64,000 nucleotides of DNA, taken from the IMG/VR virus record IMGVR_UViG_3300012936_000008, positions 1 to 64,000 of that record. One strand, written 5' to 3'. The position numbers were made by a program, and so were the translations under genes. The number at the start of each line of letters is the position of its first letter. Within the stretch, counting starts at the first letter, position 1. The notes beneath the pieces are model-generated. The model made no database searches, had not been told where the DNA came from, and worked only from the letters and a program-made list of their open reading frames with translations. Below are positions 42,601 through 46,234 of this stretch, piece after piece. This stretch comes from a virus.

Positions 42601-43192
42601 TACCCGTTCTAGCACGAGGGGGATTGATAAAGGTGATCTCACTTCCAGAAATGGTGTAGTCAGTCTGAGGAATCAGCAGGTCACCGTAGATTGTAACTGC
42701 AAGGTGCTCAGCAGACACTGGGGACACAGGAGTGCCCAAGAATTTAAGATCAAACGTAGTACGAGTTCCATCAAAGAACTCCCATGGAGATTCAAGCGCC
42801 TGTCTCTTCTTGTTGAACTCTTCCAGGGAGATGCCAGGTGTCAGGATGGCATCAGGACCACGAACAATCTCATCATAATAGATAATCTCATTATCGATCA
42901 TCACTGAACCTTCACGGTCCAGGAAACCATCAATCTGTTCTACTTCGATTAAGTCATCATATACCCCAACGTCCTTAATAAGAGATGTAGAAGATGTTAA
43001 AGTCTTCTGATCATACTCATCGATGTCGAGATACTTAATTAAGTTATTAAGTACATTATAAGGACGACCTGTTTTCTCCTGTGATCGATAATACTCGATT
43101 AGGAAATTTACAAGTTGCTCATCCTCATAGCGAATAAACTCTGGGAGTTGATTAGCAACTCTGTCAGAAATGTTGATCGTTTTTCCAAACAT
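21623..43192 (-). CDS. Giant baseplate/tail virion protein, 7189 aa
   Basis: One uninterrupted frame of 21.6 kb, directly after gp6. The start MFGKTINISDRVANQLPEFI is the N terminus typical of cyanophage virion proteins next to gp6, the position T4 uses for gp7 (1032 aa). Order by residue: wedge-like N domain (1-300); GxGY repeats (300-630, 1134-1357, 3277-3340); an altered YHYH domain (about 1375-1560); a propeller-like region with YICGWTD and AKF strands (1844-2230); LamG-like domains (2235-2445, 4964-5134); two CBM5/12-like units with paired Trp/Tyr (2675-2800); four 95-aa beta repeats; helical CxxD...GGN repeats (4257-6130); FDG..NGV repeats; and a C-terminal Ig domain (7069-7178). Many of these are carbohydrate-binding types, so a multi-domain host-contact fibre anchored in the wedge is likely. 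Cleavage after synthesis is possible. Confidence 0.9.
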   Translation of the reverse strand: MFGKTINISDRVANQLPEFIRYEDEQLVNFLIEYYRSQEKTGRPYNVLNNLIKYLDIDEYDQKTLTSSTSLIKDVGVYDDLIEVEQIDGFLDREGSVMIDNEIIYYDEIVRGPDAILTPGISLEEFNKKRQALESPWEFFDGTRTTFDLKFLGTPVSPVSAEHLAVTIYGDLLIPQTDYTISGSEITFINPPRARTGNDQVELTQILYYVGFADSVIKELVIPPVEDLSGGDSMTMEYDSLPYSPIAEIGLIINRNAVLQRPYIDYVLTDNNTRIKFFVNISNQDTFHIRSIEYVSPTVGQGAEAVTRVGSNGEIDRIIVKEGGKGYELNFAPKLSIFSSTGIGEAAAGRTLVNGIKNAQLIRGGQGYTSYNPPVVQITPPSDLINGSQASATIQVDDETGMVSGIEITNSGSGYDFIPAITFINPNGADISDPVIDSEGRLVVGSIQVTATGVGYSNPPAIYIDPAPEDGIDAAASCSVSPDGQVVSVTINNRGRGYTSAPRARIIQPVGAQVLDVSVANGNVTNINLLTGGSGYTDAPSVYIVDDRKGPLGESIGGTGAEAVATIFNGEITDINIINFGTGYSDTEPPKVYIAEPAASQASCDVGFGEVTGFTILSSGRKYEPSALKGCARGVSDVAAFDDYHNQIFAAETQLAQSSHSENAVVHNLDSMIITQVFDKFRRQYMPTIDIDYSQVNPVKVIKKIKDFYVSKGTKKATQYLFKILFGEQIDVYYPRDEMITPSAASWVVDTILRAELISGNPQDLVDAQLIQPADVVDQNIKDASVLIENVISIIEGTDVIYELAISEETLNGEFKIPYKTVLVEPLSTTEGIITVDSTIGWPEKNGTIIIDDIETVQYKEKSLNQFIECTRSKNGVVEDWDPGTTIHSDIFVYANRGQSTEVKLRILGIAEAGTTVLEDSGSYYLPGDKLNVAALGSTDEDERLQSWLYNVKKLIKVSGIIPGGLNRTATVTCENPHGLLVEDTVTIYGANPAVYNGTFEVTARLDEFTFSYLIPVPTDIEPQGNILLSVDLNRGKSTQTTIDEVISLFTSNIQNSFFNNDYVYVAASGLPNYKVGPFVGSALIPGNQRKLLRFPRRVETVSTRTTVAPNTPIGAWVNGVSAWGYKDQEFVTFGPITGIEILESGEDYDAGSKPALEISGGGGSGAAASVIVNGSLSSVDVTNEGSGYTDQPLISIVGGGGSGATAQAVVTNGRVTRVLVGNPGTGYTSQPTISITGGGGAGALATAQVRGPISGVVLSNRGSGYTSTPTIKLNSGEGALAQPIVINGRLVSIAIINSGEGYTTAPTIYINGDGFGAQATAVIGTLGEDKGKVISVQITNRGVGYTQGNTTVRLEAVGMNAKFEASVFEWNKNLEYGLNSKYDIARGYVFTGFNNQYGGEYAHVSDPKELRYVVGDNVILDPETNTFKEEGTETGAAITHSPILGWAFDGSPIYGPYGYIDPTDQSGGIRRMRSSYRLKANVVYDIDTNPTPARIDGPSLTTYPPGEFVDDYEYAFQQGDLDPYNGRFCKTPEFPDGIYAYFITIDASEAGLPVFPYIIGPQFNSVVDTWNLSQQATQENIPADVSRFRDPYDEVDIDIDRQPNQQSDQLVTEREGDLILFETEDIDGDGIISPNEIATNQVMTEEAALQIYDYFPRVSTESRVDIEVETTTKFENAQIDGFVIENPGVSYQVNDTLFFDNTGTDGFGASAQVESVQGAGIAQYRKEVINDIPYGRITTTVDHELIAQDEVIVNSRVITENTNKRFYMSVVTGIDSINIVQSGIGYNEAIPPSYEIISPQGQDVELDIDLDVTTGKIGAVNIINSGFNYSVDEPPQIRVSHPQRFKKTYYWSTLFKETAQGGKFKIHDSAVTAERELYICGELVQSNGDSSAFVAKFNDLGSVIWDRSLLPSASIKQARWKKMYLDETSEENTLIYLIGETESQGTSGYNPDILVAKYESGLDNANNPEGILRWQKEIAGVSGSTRRDYAGDIHLDDEQRIYICGWTDTNSPDPDDIWVMQLNNFGDVIEKRKFASNSEGEQMHQLHYIGDNKVIFCGIDGDNEDLIFGEMEYDGANIELTYVKRLAVSGGSVQRPQFVLDEYNDLFFVCDMWNGTKNYGVAFFKIAMDQIKLTAAAPEWQFAKIMAPTVTFESIKHSGITTDVFGNVNVVTEIKYSDNELTGNIASFKYDGTLLNQTDIWKTATDVGFFTNTHAVDNSGDILIPTLVQNPDQTVVHRFEDEVNLTADATKQDLAASITVFNAGQIASDNTQYKFGSRSLKFQDTNSLVWQDLNLNDDWTVVMWVRMESTHTANNPRINMITAVDDAGADVQFVIQGDSNDGNFGKVALEINPVSGGSTTVWSVGSTYWTAMSDSQWHHIALVKEEPTLGSYVYSCYFDGVQVATAITVNDVVMNDLTVGASQSGPLIGNTFLGNIDDLVVDPKAVYTGASLQVPTEQYRITTTDSDIELIKFDRLHSKRGTYTPSSSARSGENLRLEDIDSGSGGINVNNLSNPVITVWSVGSSGLQILDYSDVISTLAPGTYTFVQDRYTYSTKTSTIPTPLGRKLIIEPVVLPKYYLRDAGYQKIDAVKEFVFNQDIKFEKGSIIQQVNNIGVVQAYGTIVEVPVGSIDNPGLGTTYKVGKIYGNFNNTNKFQNELGEENRIDEISFDVTRSQPAWEASKAYTTNEQVWSDGKIYYATNTATSGSTAPTHEIGAVTDGSVIWQYISAAPNIEVNLLDYPWPTPTDADPWAETRSYSLNDTVYFGRNKYTCTVAGTSGTVAPTHTTGTATDNSVTWTYTSTYDPLQNYASFRPFSLSDYRVTILNTYPGSDFIIGDVVSLGNSITAGIKEDTDDKIAEVAGLNTVSSIRLTVNLNKDIIRTAENRTDLIYCSALSPHNFNVNDILFVEGFTTDQFNGSFFVKEVFSSRDFIYRMRSTADADPLFLQGAISRVKIASKHPTLLLVRNHSYIFDLSDVSNFGYYLSFAQDNQFKLEYSFNVIEREGTPGLSSATETPVVKFTIGGEVTNITYYFDPSRTGETSPVGTNSFIDVIKTPFDGRFTITEVLSDTEFRFPLLTEPEFTNAEIGLDDQDVPNTIYSTTSTKAIGPINSIKLISPGGFYKKLPVIQDISSDRKIEKLRVTAEGTEYAPGVYTQIPIDGDGEGGLCNITIELDAETGSGAISDVALTDPGKGYTFGTIDIDGIPGILGPTLSGSGGAIEVVIPAEGTGAAVFLTGRQIGKIKTLKNNEFGYGYSHDYTLRPEIAFPINLQLFNTSILSQITITNPGAGYTSAPAVLISGGGGSGAEAEAVVKNNRLSEILIKNPGAGYSSQPVVTLKSEFTYVVNLDLNYLQFNFPHGITTGAEVQFRADAIGSQVGILPKPSSVGLTSLSSTTTYYAIAGDINGLESDQLRFALTPVDAESGNFITFLTQGDGRQVLLTEVFGGQATAVVETSRFLEGEEVFQGEVYENATAFGIVSENDGWQIQPKILKVTNPDGDFVVGGKVQGVVSRASGIIDNINIAKGVLNIDAITRTAGRFTDDVGKPSEIVQKIQDSFFYQNFSYVIKSQIPINRWKNQILQNNHPVGFNMFGQLELTGGKDISGRKVAADFTKQVNINEYTNVNEITSFGAAQPIYSTFNNSEVLFRKKRLTNSEEILTSIVKKIDSISNQFDGVKKAFPLQVEGEQVIVKDNQLLITLNGVIQAPGASYQVVGNQIVFSEPPRPDSKVVYRNIGFDIMPITRLNLNTIAGIFPSIGDTINGFSSQATARVVATGATSIDVVDISGGQFDLNERVDVGRTAFSALIGSIDKSFTKLFLQNIGGTFNTPLIGDIVIGQTTGARATISSIDLTEQSIQVTDMSNGYFDRGEDVTFFNAGYGANILNVDSVNYKTIFEFGETVTSLDNDTAVIEETNLDLDGNVSDKIVLSKTSGTAEYETGQYKIFLNDIIYSAASNIAARITNISPYRDPITSINLERPSNVTGEWTTFVEGDQFRGLTSGASGEVVRIDFEASPPVLYYLRKSEKNLNLDYANLDPDDGEPTSVNETIQRYFNDANGNEVLDSLTETTVGDARVGDVVDTLVINKGSTFFGMIFERLISLTNANVILDDVSKTTITPVEILDSANRINSDFLDFEEVRSTEIEYDGLTGGTLAQGDDLRSIQVTYGNPVTDSLNRWKDAGRMIEFNRQEIIDFSNAEISVHHPGFYYPGDNATDQWSRFADAYRLITKNKEYIIEKSYVDMVAQYPSLTIPSGTACRRDIGKFIEALSMDMFQGGTVYTRKLLKKYFSTDETTFLYINGEEQATEYAFEQALGYMKNALTNDLTGSEVVSGITFVKYNERSTGGSTGTGITADPSPGNNYGTPGSNSQNYGTNNCSDVQSALQTLFDNVSEVLLAGSLNDLIDLAEPSAYSANEAKCRRDIGLMIDALALDIAGDGNYQIVEFAKKYFDNAGSPISNGLVGELAESITAFRKAGEMCRKAINNLLYVQVNTRTSETGYMLNDPTTYAGPYLGSSGTSVEEFDVSAAAYVPNSGIMTLTIGSHSLTTSDSVRIRPYSLRFTCASDGDASFHSYPRTGDPGFNSDLPISAVTATTIEVNVGASLLVQFTPTAAAYDPATGVMELTIGSHSLSIGDSITIAQDSLTFTCTKDANATTHTYPRASDPANGSYLSISATTATTITVNVGASPTAEQYPHTFVSSTNNSISSGGGYAHTFIDAESNAVFRGGGTEAAYYDPNYYSGRNESIGNCADVQAGIHTLVELAATTIASGSLATINALSVVSDGSYQENENLRVFKVSYKDPGASGFFTPGDTIKGVNSGATFSAKGTNSGLKWLFTDSITGSFQDREFITNSKITVPLIQFTPSAATYDASTGVMELTIGSHSLTTTDSITIAQDSLTFTCTKDSNATNHTYPRSTDPANNKKLPITATTGTTITVNVGASPDGEQYTHTFVSADANSVSHTKVSLTTLQKKSGTKSLRLDAGGYLSHSLSDVAKFETNDFTIEMWIRPTTLSGVQFLWDTRTSGAAETGSPVLYLNGSTINWWYNGSDQISAAHNLSTNAWHHVAVSRTTNITKVWVNGTQVGGDYTDNNNYLERAFKLGADLTGANGFVGWIDNIIFKKGVSDYTATFTPGFTYPTSTNNISFGMSMELPFILSDRERFGTYTGQTNSTATAKSVDYDNKQFIIEDINLSRDEHRKCADLIELNYDWIAEVAVGLMKEKYSDFLIPGDSADGVGVQVGTNKCLRDTKEYILKAVVEDIRYGGNYNSVIAGRGYLTKEGGLNYVGNELLQSIYTWTELATVINFVITTTSGDLENFNGTKYTDLLRVPNRFTSPASATVTNEITSLCNTIADIIGPTGDRFRDAGDAIWKNRDYIANEVVGWLQAEYIRDINDTTYDFLTMPGYGEPYCLRDLKQHILPAVVTDLITGGNSATQYVIDQYIDPNSQIIHIENELAPMLDAFKYTKKLVHHAINNTLLTQGTTASNIGVSQEFQDDYYVAQYTDIAVYRDDTITIDPKGYEGGNSSDVDKNLDTANLLSANKHVIASEAVYTMNGMSKYLDLAIPGGAQNCIDDVIDIIDSIIHDLRFGGNSRTWDAAKLYLNDEDGSLKHVESELDAARDVMKIAAEICILTMRNGFGRENLYIYDPEGGGVDPVTGDPLSGGSSLNNVDASTYERNAVDDRFIDAANVIERNIRLIAEEAVAQGRAQFPSLNINGQSGSGGVELTPSNVTYNHTSGLLTIDTTENHNLSTGNRITIRPGSLVFTCTQDSNATEHVYPRSSDPAWGSSLAVTVVDANTMTVNVGVAATEFQYAHTFVSAEQDAITTNGYIDCVHDVADIVEAAVWNLRHGGNNKVFMAAELYASGSNLQHIVGVSTESIWIVNKARDLALQSMRNETITITAAHGQTQKFYADLDYFPYNVGGYSITADTANPKCADVASAITTLMTIVTDTITTPASIGDGTITKTMPYIWPIKYSPEYCERDVTITYEMGAEWNTTCATQATTIESLFDLVIDTVTVASSGSPSPTHLSTVTRNTGYNSNTAYQYYTCYNVTSASESLFDLMIESLGGGSKSDQRVAKRILFNKHVVAGKAFAEVQTAYPTTNADLSFGENLINGLLYDLNTGGNVGVLRLVNTWFDGEGNFIAFPNITKQHLLWYVTRVSEYAKRICDDYNDVLVGGEFYQYDVFQDETHFGTGAIDNRFEYEKESSQFKIDSSLNAAYFAISRGTPPSQNSVQWTNNVHATNLRNLYNEGTDWNTDPDLVINTPSVEVGYENREHRLIIQRPNFYSRGDILSYSIASGDVEPALTGQDYYYVLNATPTQFEITKEIRHDARFRRFAVDTRLTGAQQLQAPVRSGIHRKPTTFGTRDVDNPVSGGFNLADVVVGTTSDASSEIVRTRNNEAEIVKLYRRYNISGATGRFTVGEQVQVQGAGANNAIVLQTSTLTGDNEDEGWIYIENVTGSISETQVLEGVDSGITATIVGQGTDRMLVNIDRGAFANGEIIFNKGNGAEATIVSYENSAGSLTSNLGGRVTIDIETLQDDFIDGDIIYGSITDKILDIGNITKTGFKDIELNQFLHAEKVIECNINNVLRDQGFTGDFAAGDIVYLLSGSVPKIPGWTAMVTDYQYDPDNGIHKIWIANLQPYGADANGVTTTDPAELLAGGTGLGRFENLNNFPIISCDIISQTVTDYTSYGKVAGKAISGNTGRLWLEDVNGDFPSNLTVKSDYGWYAAVSQSKNLLGRCDRFFRGFDGSADSFKLTVNNGEAYFPDPAGHLLVFVNGVLQPPGANFAYTAFSDQIQFTEPPTIGSEFIGYYVGKLRQLDDISFEFDSLRSSFNLKYQGGFYSLTLTEGVSSNTILPENNIIVSLNGVIQEPGVGYELVGSRIIFAEIPRAGSTFVAFSYIGSDADVIAATVVPPIEAGDILQIEGEADPREVALIESSNSLITFEYTGTVKGRNAEALADIKSGEITKAIITAPGDGYTTRPNVDVVSSTGFDGRVRALMGLMRIDVKTPGIGYAQPAVTVETVVDDDFVVPSGPAVNQGFDTYAGEGTDAQGNPIVITPGYINIVSQPVNVTVNQDQTAQFTVVGQFVNSSDNQVGTTALNYQWQRKQYGETDWNNITGSTLAIYTSNPAEQADDGDEFRVAITAAGATPVYSNSVILTVQTGATIINNFNPTQIFQ
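24790..30420 (-). repeat. Helical CxxD...GGN repeats in the giant protein
   Basis: At least six units share the plan Cys-x-x-Asp, about 12 residues, Asp/Asn, then Gly-Gly-Asn/Asp. Examples are CRRDIGLMIDALALDI, CLRDTKEYILKAVVEDIRYG, CLRDLKQHILPAVVTDL, CIDDVIDIIDSIIHDLRFGG and CVHDVADIVEAAVWNLRHGG. Their starts are near 30420, 29940, 27455, 26955, 26475 and 25690, with weaker ones near 25240 and 24860. They are interleaved with NCADVQ-type units. They look helical, unlike the beta-rich remainder of the protein. Confidence 0.7.
25715..29625 (-). repeat. Four copies of a 95-residue beta unit in the giant protein
   Basis: Copies lie at about 29380-29625, 29085-29380, 28310-28615 and 25715-26010. 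Each encodes a unit with YDPATGVMELTIGSHSL, SLTFTCTKDANATTHTYPR, and ITVNVGASP ending EQYxHTFVS. The second and third copies are most alike and also similar in DNA, which points to recent duplication. The other two have diverged. Confidence 0.8.
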
Positions 43193-43199
43193 TTATCTC

Positions 43200-45458
43200 T
43201 TAGAAACAGGAGTCGAGTTCTGGATACGTGAAGGATCCAGTAGGGTAGTTGATTGTATTTATGTTGCTGCCACCATAGTTCCATCCGTTGAAATTGAATG
43301 GGTCAAAGGCGTCAACAGCACCAGGCTGAGTGTTAATATCTCTTGGGAAGATCCTCGGGTTGAACAACGTCGGGTCTACACCAGGTGGAATAGTGATTGA
43401 TCCAGTTGAGGGAAGAACCACCACAGGAATACGAGTTGTACCATCAGGAGTATCAGCCACATCGAGAGGACCAACACAAACTTCGCCAGTTTCATAATCA
43501 ACAGATCCAACAACGTCGTTCAGAACGACTTCCTTTTCATTTCTATTTGTTACCATGATGATATTACCAATACCGTCATCACGAAGGTTCACAGGAACCA
43601 AGGTTTGAGTTGAGGCAGTCTGACTATTGACAAGAACGTCTTCTAGGTCGGTACTACCACCAGCAATAGTATTTGAAGTAGTAGGATTCAGAAGAGAACC
43701 TGCTGCTTCACCAGCAGCGATCAGATCAGCAACATCTTCGGTATAACCAGTTGCATAGAAGGTGCCAGACTTAACAGAGGAGAACTTAGGTTTGCAACTT
43801 CCGCTACCACCATTGCCACCACCATTAGGATCGCCATCACCACCGCCGTTTCCGCCGTTACCGCCGCCTCCGTTAGGATCGCCGTCACCATCACCATCGC
43901 CAGTGCCGCCTCCACCGCCGCCAGAACCGCCTGGGTCGCCGTCTCCACTACCACCATACCTATTGGGGTCAGTGATTGGGTTATTAAAGTTCAGACACTG
44001 TGAGAACTGGTTACCAAAGGTAAATTTGTCAAGATTCTGACCGATACTCATTTGAGTAGTAGTACCACTGATAGCAGAATCAGCAGAGTCGATCATTGAG
44101 TTGAACTTAGACGGTTCAAGACGACCACCAAAGCGGTTATCTCTGTTTTGACCGTTATACTTATCAACAGACTTCAACACGGCCGCGGCAAGTTCATTTG
44201 CAGAGCGACTTGTGTTGTTTCCGTTGAATGCAAGATGAACTGTTGGGGAAATATAGAAAATAGTCGGGTCAACGATCACAGGTTGGATCGATGCCATGGA
44301 GTAATCAAGAAGTTGGTTCTTGATTCTCTGTTTTGTAGTAGTGTTCAGATTCACACCACTCTTTGTACGAACGGCAACATACACTTTGCCATATTCGGGC
44401 GGAGACAGCTTCTCCCCGCCGTACGCCGTCACTGATGCAGCAGAAGGATACAGTTTGCTGACCAGATAGGCATAGTCGTTCTCGGTAACTGCTCTATTTT
44501 GCACAGAGAACCCTTTGGGTGCCCTATACTTGATGCTCAGAGCGGATTCACGGTCCTCACCGTCTGCTGCTGTCTCAACAGTCTTCAATGTAATGGCATT
44601 AGGCAGCACAGGACGACCAATAGAGTCGATTGAACGTCCAATGAACCCAAATTTCTTGGCACCATTCGCTTCGGGACCATCTGTATCAAGATATTCGACA
44701 GTAATGAACTCATTGTCGATCAATTTGCGTCCCAAAACGCCATCACCGAAGGTAACCTTGTATCTAAGGTCCTCAGTTTCCTCTAAGAAGTAAGTTCTGG
44801 ACGTAGATTCCAGTGCAGTGACGTTATCTGAGATAGAATACTCGTCAACTTCGACAGATTGCTCGTTAGGACGAACCAAAACCTTCATTCTGTCGGTATC
44901 TACGTTCTCAGCAGGGATTATATACTCAGGTTTCTTCGTATCATCAACAGTAAAACTGTATGTGAGCAGATTTCCTTGATAAATCAACATTTTGTTGAAT
45001 GTTGCCAGTCCAGTTGACTGATCAACAGTCGCTTCAATGTCAGAAAGGTTCGCAAAGATGAAAGCATCGCCTCCAACAGTCGCTACGAACACATCACCCT
45101 TCATGATTGTGATCGAATCAGGGTAAGATTGTCCACCTGGCAGTAAAGTTGCCTTGGCGGTCATGGTTATACATGCTCTGGACGCTTTTCTAGACCTTGG
45201 AGTGTATCCAATCTGCTTAGCGATCCTAACAATGTTGTCTCTAACAGTAGCAGACTCCAAAAATGACTCATTCATCGACATGTTAGCCGTGAACGAAGCA
45301 TAATATGTGTTGTATGCTAAGATATCAATCAAATATGAGGCAGCAGATCCCTCAAAATCATAATCAGAGAACTCTCTTCTGGTTCTCAGGTACGATTTTA
45401 TAGATTCCTTAATTTCAAAGAAGTCTAGGGAGGTTAATTCTGATGGTAGTGCTGCCAT
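43200..45458 (-). CDS. 6: Baseplate wedge subunit gp6
   Basis: This 752-aa protein starts with the gp6 pattern (LDFFEIKESIKSYLRTRREF, then GSAASYLIDILAYNTYYASF and ESATVRDNIVRIAKQIGYTP). gp6 forms the ring that ties the six wedges together in the T4-type baseplate. Residues about 498-554 are a Gly/Asp/Asn linker with DGDGDGDPNGGG-type stretches. The linker splits the core from a C-terminal part starting SCKPKFSSVKSGTFYATGY and ending at the only other cysteines near the C terminus. T4 gp6 is 660 aa, so the length excess roughly equals the linker plus a short tail. The gene starts 1 nt after the gp25 stop. Confidence 0.94.
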   Translation of the reverse strand: MAALPSELTSLDFFEIKESIKSYLRTRREFSDYDFEGSAASYLIDILAYNTYYASFTANMSMNESFLESATVRDNIVRIAKQIGYTPRSRKASRACITMTAKATLLPGGQSYPDSITIMKGDVFVATVGGDAFIFANLSDIEATVDQSTGLATFNKMLIYQGNLLTYSFTVDDTKKPEYIIPAENVDTDRMKVLVRPNEQSVEVDEYSISDNVTALESTSRTYFLEETEDLRYKVTFGDGVLGRKLIDNEFITVEYLDTDGPEANGAKKFGFIGRSIDSIGRPVLPNAITLKTVETAADGEDRESALSIKYRAPKGFSVQNRAVTENDYAYLVSKLYPSAASVTAYGGEKLSPPEYGKVYVAVRTKSGVNLNTTTKQRIKNQLLDYSMASIQPVIVDPTIFYISPTVHLAFNGNNTSRSANELAAAVLKSVDKYNGQNRDNRFGGRLEPSKFNSMIDSADSAISGTTTQMSIGQNLDKFTFGNQFSQCLNFNNPITDPNRYGGSGDGDPGGSGGGGGGTGDGDGDGDPNGGGGNGGNGGGDGDPNGGGNGGSGSCKPKFSSVKSGTFYATGYTEDVADLIAAGEAAGSLLNPTTSNTIAGGSTDLEDVLVNSQTASTQTLVPVNLRDDGIGNIIMVTNRNEKEVVLNDVVGSVDYETGEVCVGPLDVADTPDGTTRIPVVVLPSTGSITIPPGVDPTLFNPRIFPRDINTQPGAVDAFDPFNFNGWNYGGSNINTINYPTGSFTYPELDSCF
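43256..43263 (-). promoter_or_regulatory. Late promoter octamer CATAAATA inside the gp6 end
   Basis: CATAAATA lies 63 nt upstream of the giant gene ATG, within the last codons of gp6. It could give the giant gene its own late transcript. A match inside coding sequence can occur by chance. Confidence 0.4.
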
Positions 45459-45459
45459 T

Positions 45460-45873
45460 TTAGGTGCGTTCTAAAAGGAATTCGATTTCTTGGACGAGTT
45501 CTTCACCAACAATTCTATATTGGATCGATACATCGACCTCTTCCTCATTATCAGAGAGAATCACATCCACATTAACGACTTCTACACGCGGTTCTAGTCG
45601 AGTAATAGTGTTTTCAATCTCATCACGCAGATCTTCCGCTGTAAATACATCGAAAGGTTCAAATAAAAGTCCTCTGACACGAGAGCCTATGTCCATTTGG
45701 AAAGGTCTCTCTCCGAATTGTGTCATAACTAGGTTCCTAACTGCTTGCTTGATGGCATTTTCATTCGTTACCGAACTAAAATCCTCAGTATTAGGGTTCA
45801 TCGAGAAGGAGATTGCGAAATCTTTATACCCTCTCGACAAAAATTGCTCAGATCGGAACCTGTATCTCGCCAC
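45460..45873 (-). CDS. 25: Baseplate wedge subunit gp25
   Basis: This 137-aa protein has the gp25/GPW fold features. These include a core with TNENAIKQAVRNLVMTQFGE, a KPFQMDIGSRVRGLLFEPFD-type segment (here RPFQMDIGSRVRGLLFEP), and the signature RLEPRV near residue 93. gp25 starts sheath assembly and contacts gp6 and gp53 in T4. The frame opens with GTG; no in-frame ATG lies between it and the preceding stop, and family proteins begin at this point (MARYRF). A TATAAATA octamer lies 29 nt upstream. It is followed by gp6 after 1 nt. Confidence 0.95.
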   Translation of the reverse strand: MARYRFRSEQFLSRGYKDFAISFSMNPNTEDFSSVTNENAIKQAVRNLVMTQFGERPFQMDIGSRVRGLLFEPFDVFTAEDLRDEIENTITRLEPRVEVVNVDVILSDNEEEVDVSIQYRIVGEELVQEIEFLLERT

Positions 45874-45888
45874 TTTGTCTGATTTATA

Positions 45889-46104
45889 TCAGTGTTCTTG
45901 TTTATTTATAGGTTCAGCGGCAGGATTATATTTTAGGAACTCCCTAAAAGTCATTTTCATCTCTCTTTGAGACATTCCGCAGTGCATTGCGGCGTGAGGA
46001 AGGTTCATTGTGGCATGAAAAAGTGCCTCATTCGACTCCCTCACTAGTTCAGGTGTCGTTTTCACCTTATCTACCTTGACCTCTATACTTTTTTTGTTTA
46101 ACAT
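45889..46104 (-). CDS. Small unknown protein before gp25
   Basis: The protein is 71 aa from the ATG giving MLNKKSIEVKVDKVK; an ATG 18 nt earlier would add six residues. It is helical in character, with ESNEALFHATMNLPHAAMHC and GMSQREMKMTFREFLKYNP, resembling a small helix-turn-helix or winged fragment. No catalytic motif is seen. It overlaps the end of the 49-aa basic gene by about 38 bp. A small gene of this type just before gp25 is common in cyanophages as far as I recall. The role is unknown. Confidence 0.65.
   Translation of the reverse strand: MLNKKSIEVKVDKVKTTPELVRESNEALFHATMNLPHAAMHCGMSQREMKMTFREFLKYNPAAEPINKQEH
45903..45910 (-). promoter_or_regulatory. Late promoter octamer TATAAATA
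   Basis: This is a perfect T4 late core on the minus strand, 29 nt upstream of the gp25 GTG. It sits inside the last codons of the small gene before it. It would drive the gp25-gp6-giant block. Confidence 0.68.
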
Positions 46105-46216
46105 TCCGAGATGTAGCTGCATATTTTGTGTTTTTAGATGATCCTTGACGGGTTACCTTGGGTTTTCCAGGCATCCAACTGGTTCCAGAGATCCCAACCT
46201 TTGCTCTTGTTGCCAT
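46067..46216 (-). CDS. Small basic protein, unknown
   Basis: This 49-aa protein was read directly from the ATG at 46214-46216, preceded by a clear AGGAG ribosome site with good spacing. The sequence (MATRAKVGISGTSWMPGKPK, later NVKQKKYRGQGR) is strongly basic with no acidic residues. Similar short basic proteins sit in the tail regions of cyanophages, though I cannot name a family. It could bind nucleic acid or an acidic virion surface. It overlaps the next small gene. Confidence 0.72.
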   Translation of the reverse strand: MATRAKVGISGTSWMPGKPKVTRQGSSKNTKYAATSRNVKQKKYRGQGR

Positions 46217-46234
46217 AATACTCCTTTAAGGACA

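Noticed and set aside
21623-43192. Idea that the giant frame is several genes with internal starts
   Set aside because: No stop codon interrupts the frame, and I saw no clear ribosome site with ATG at domain borders; protein cleavage remains possible but is not visible in DNA.
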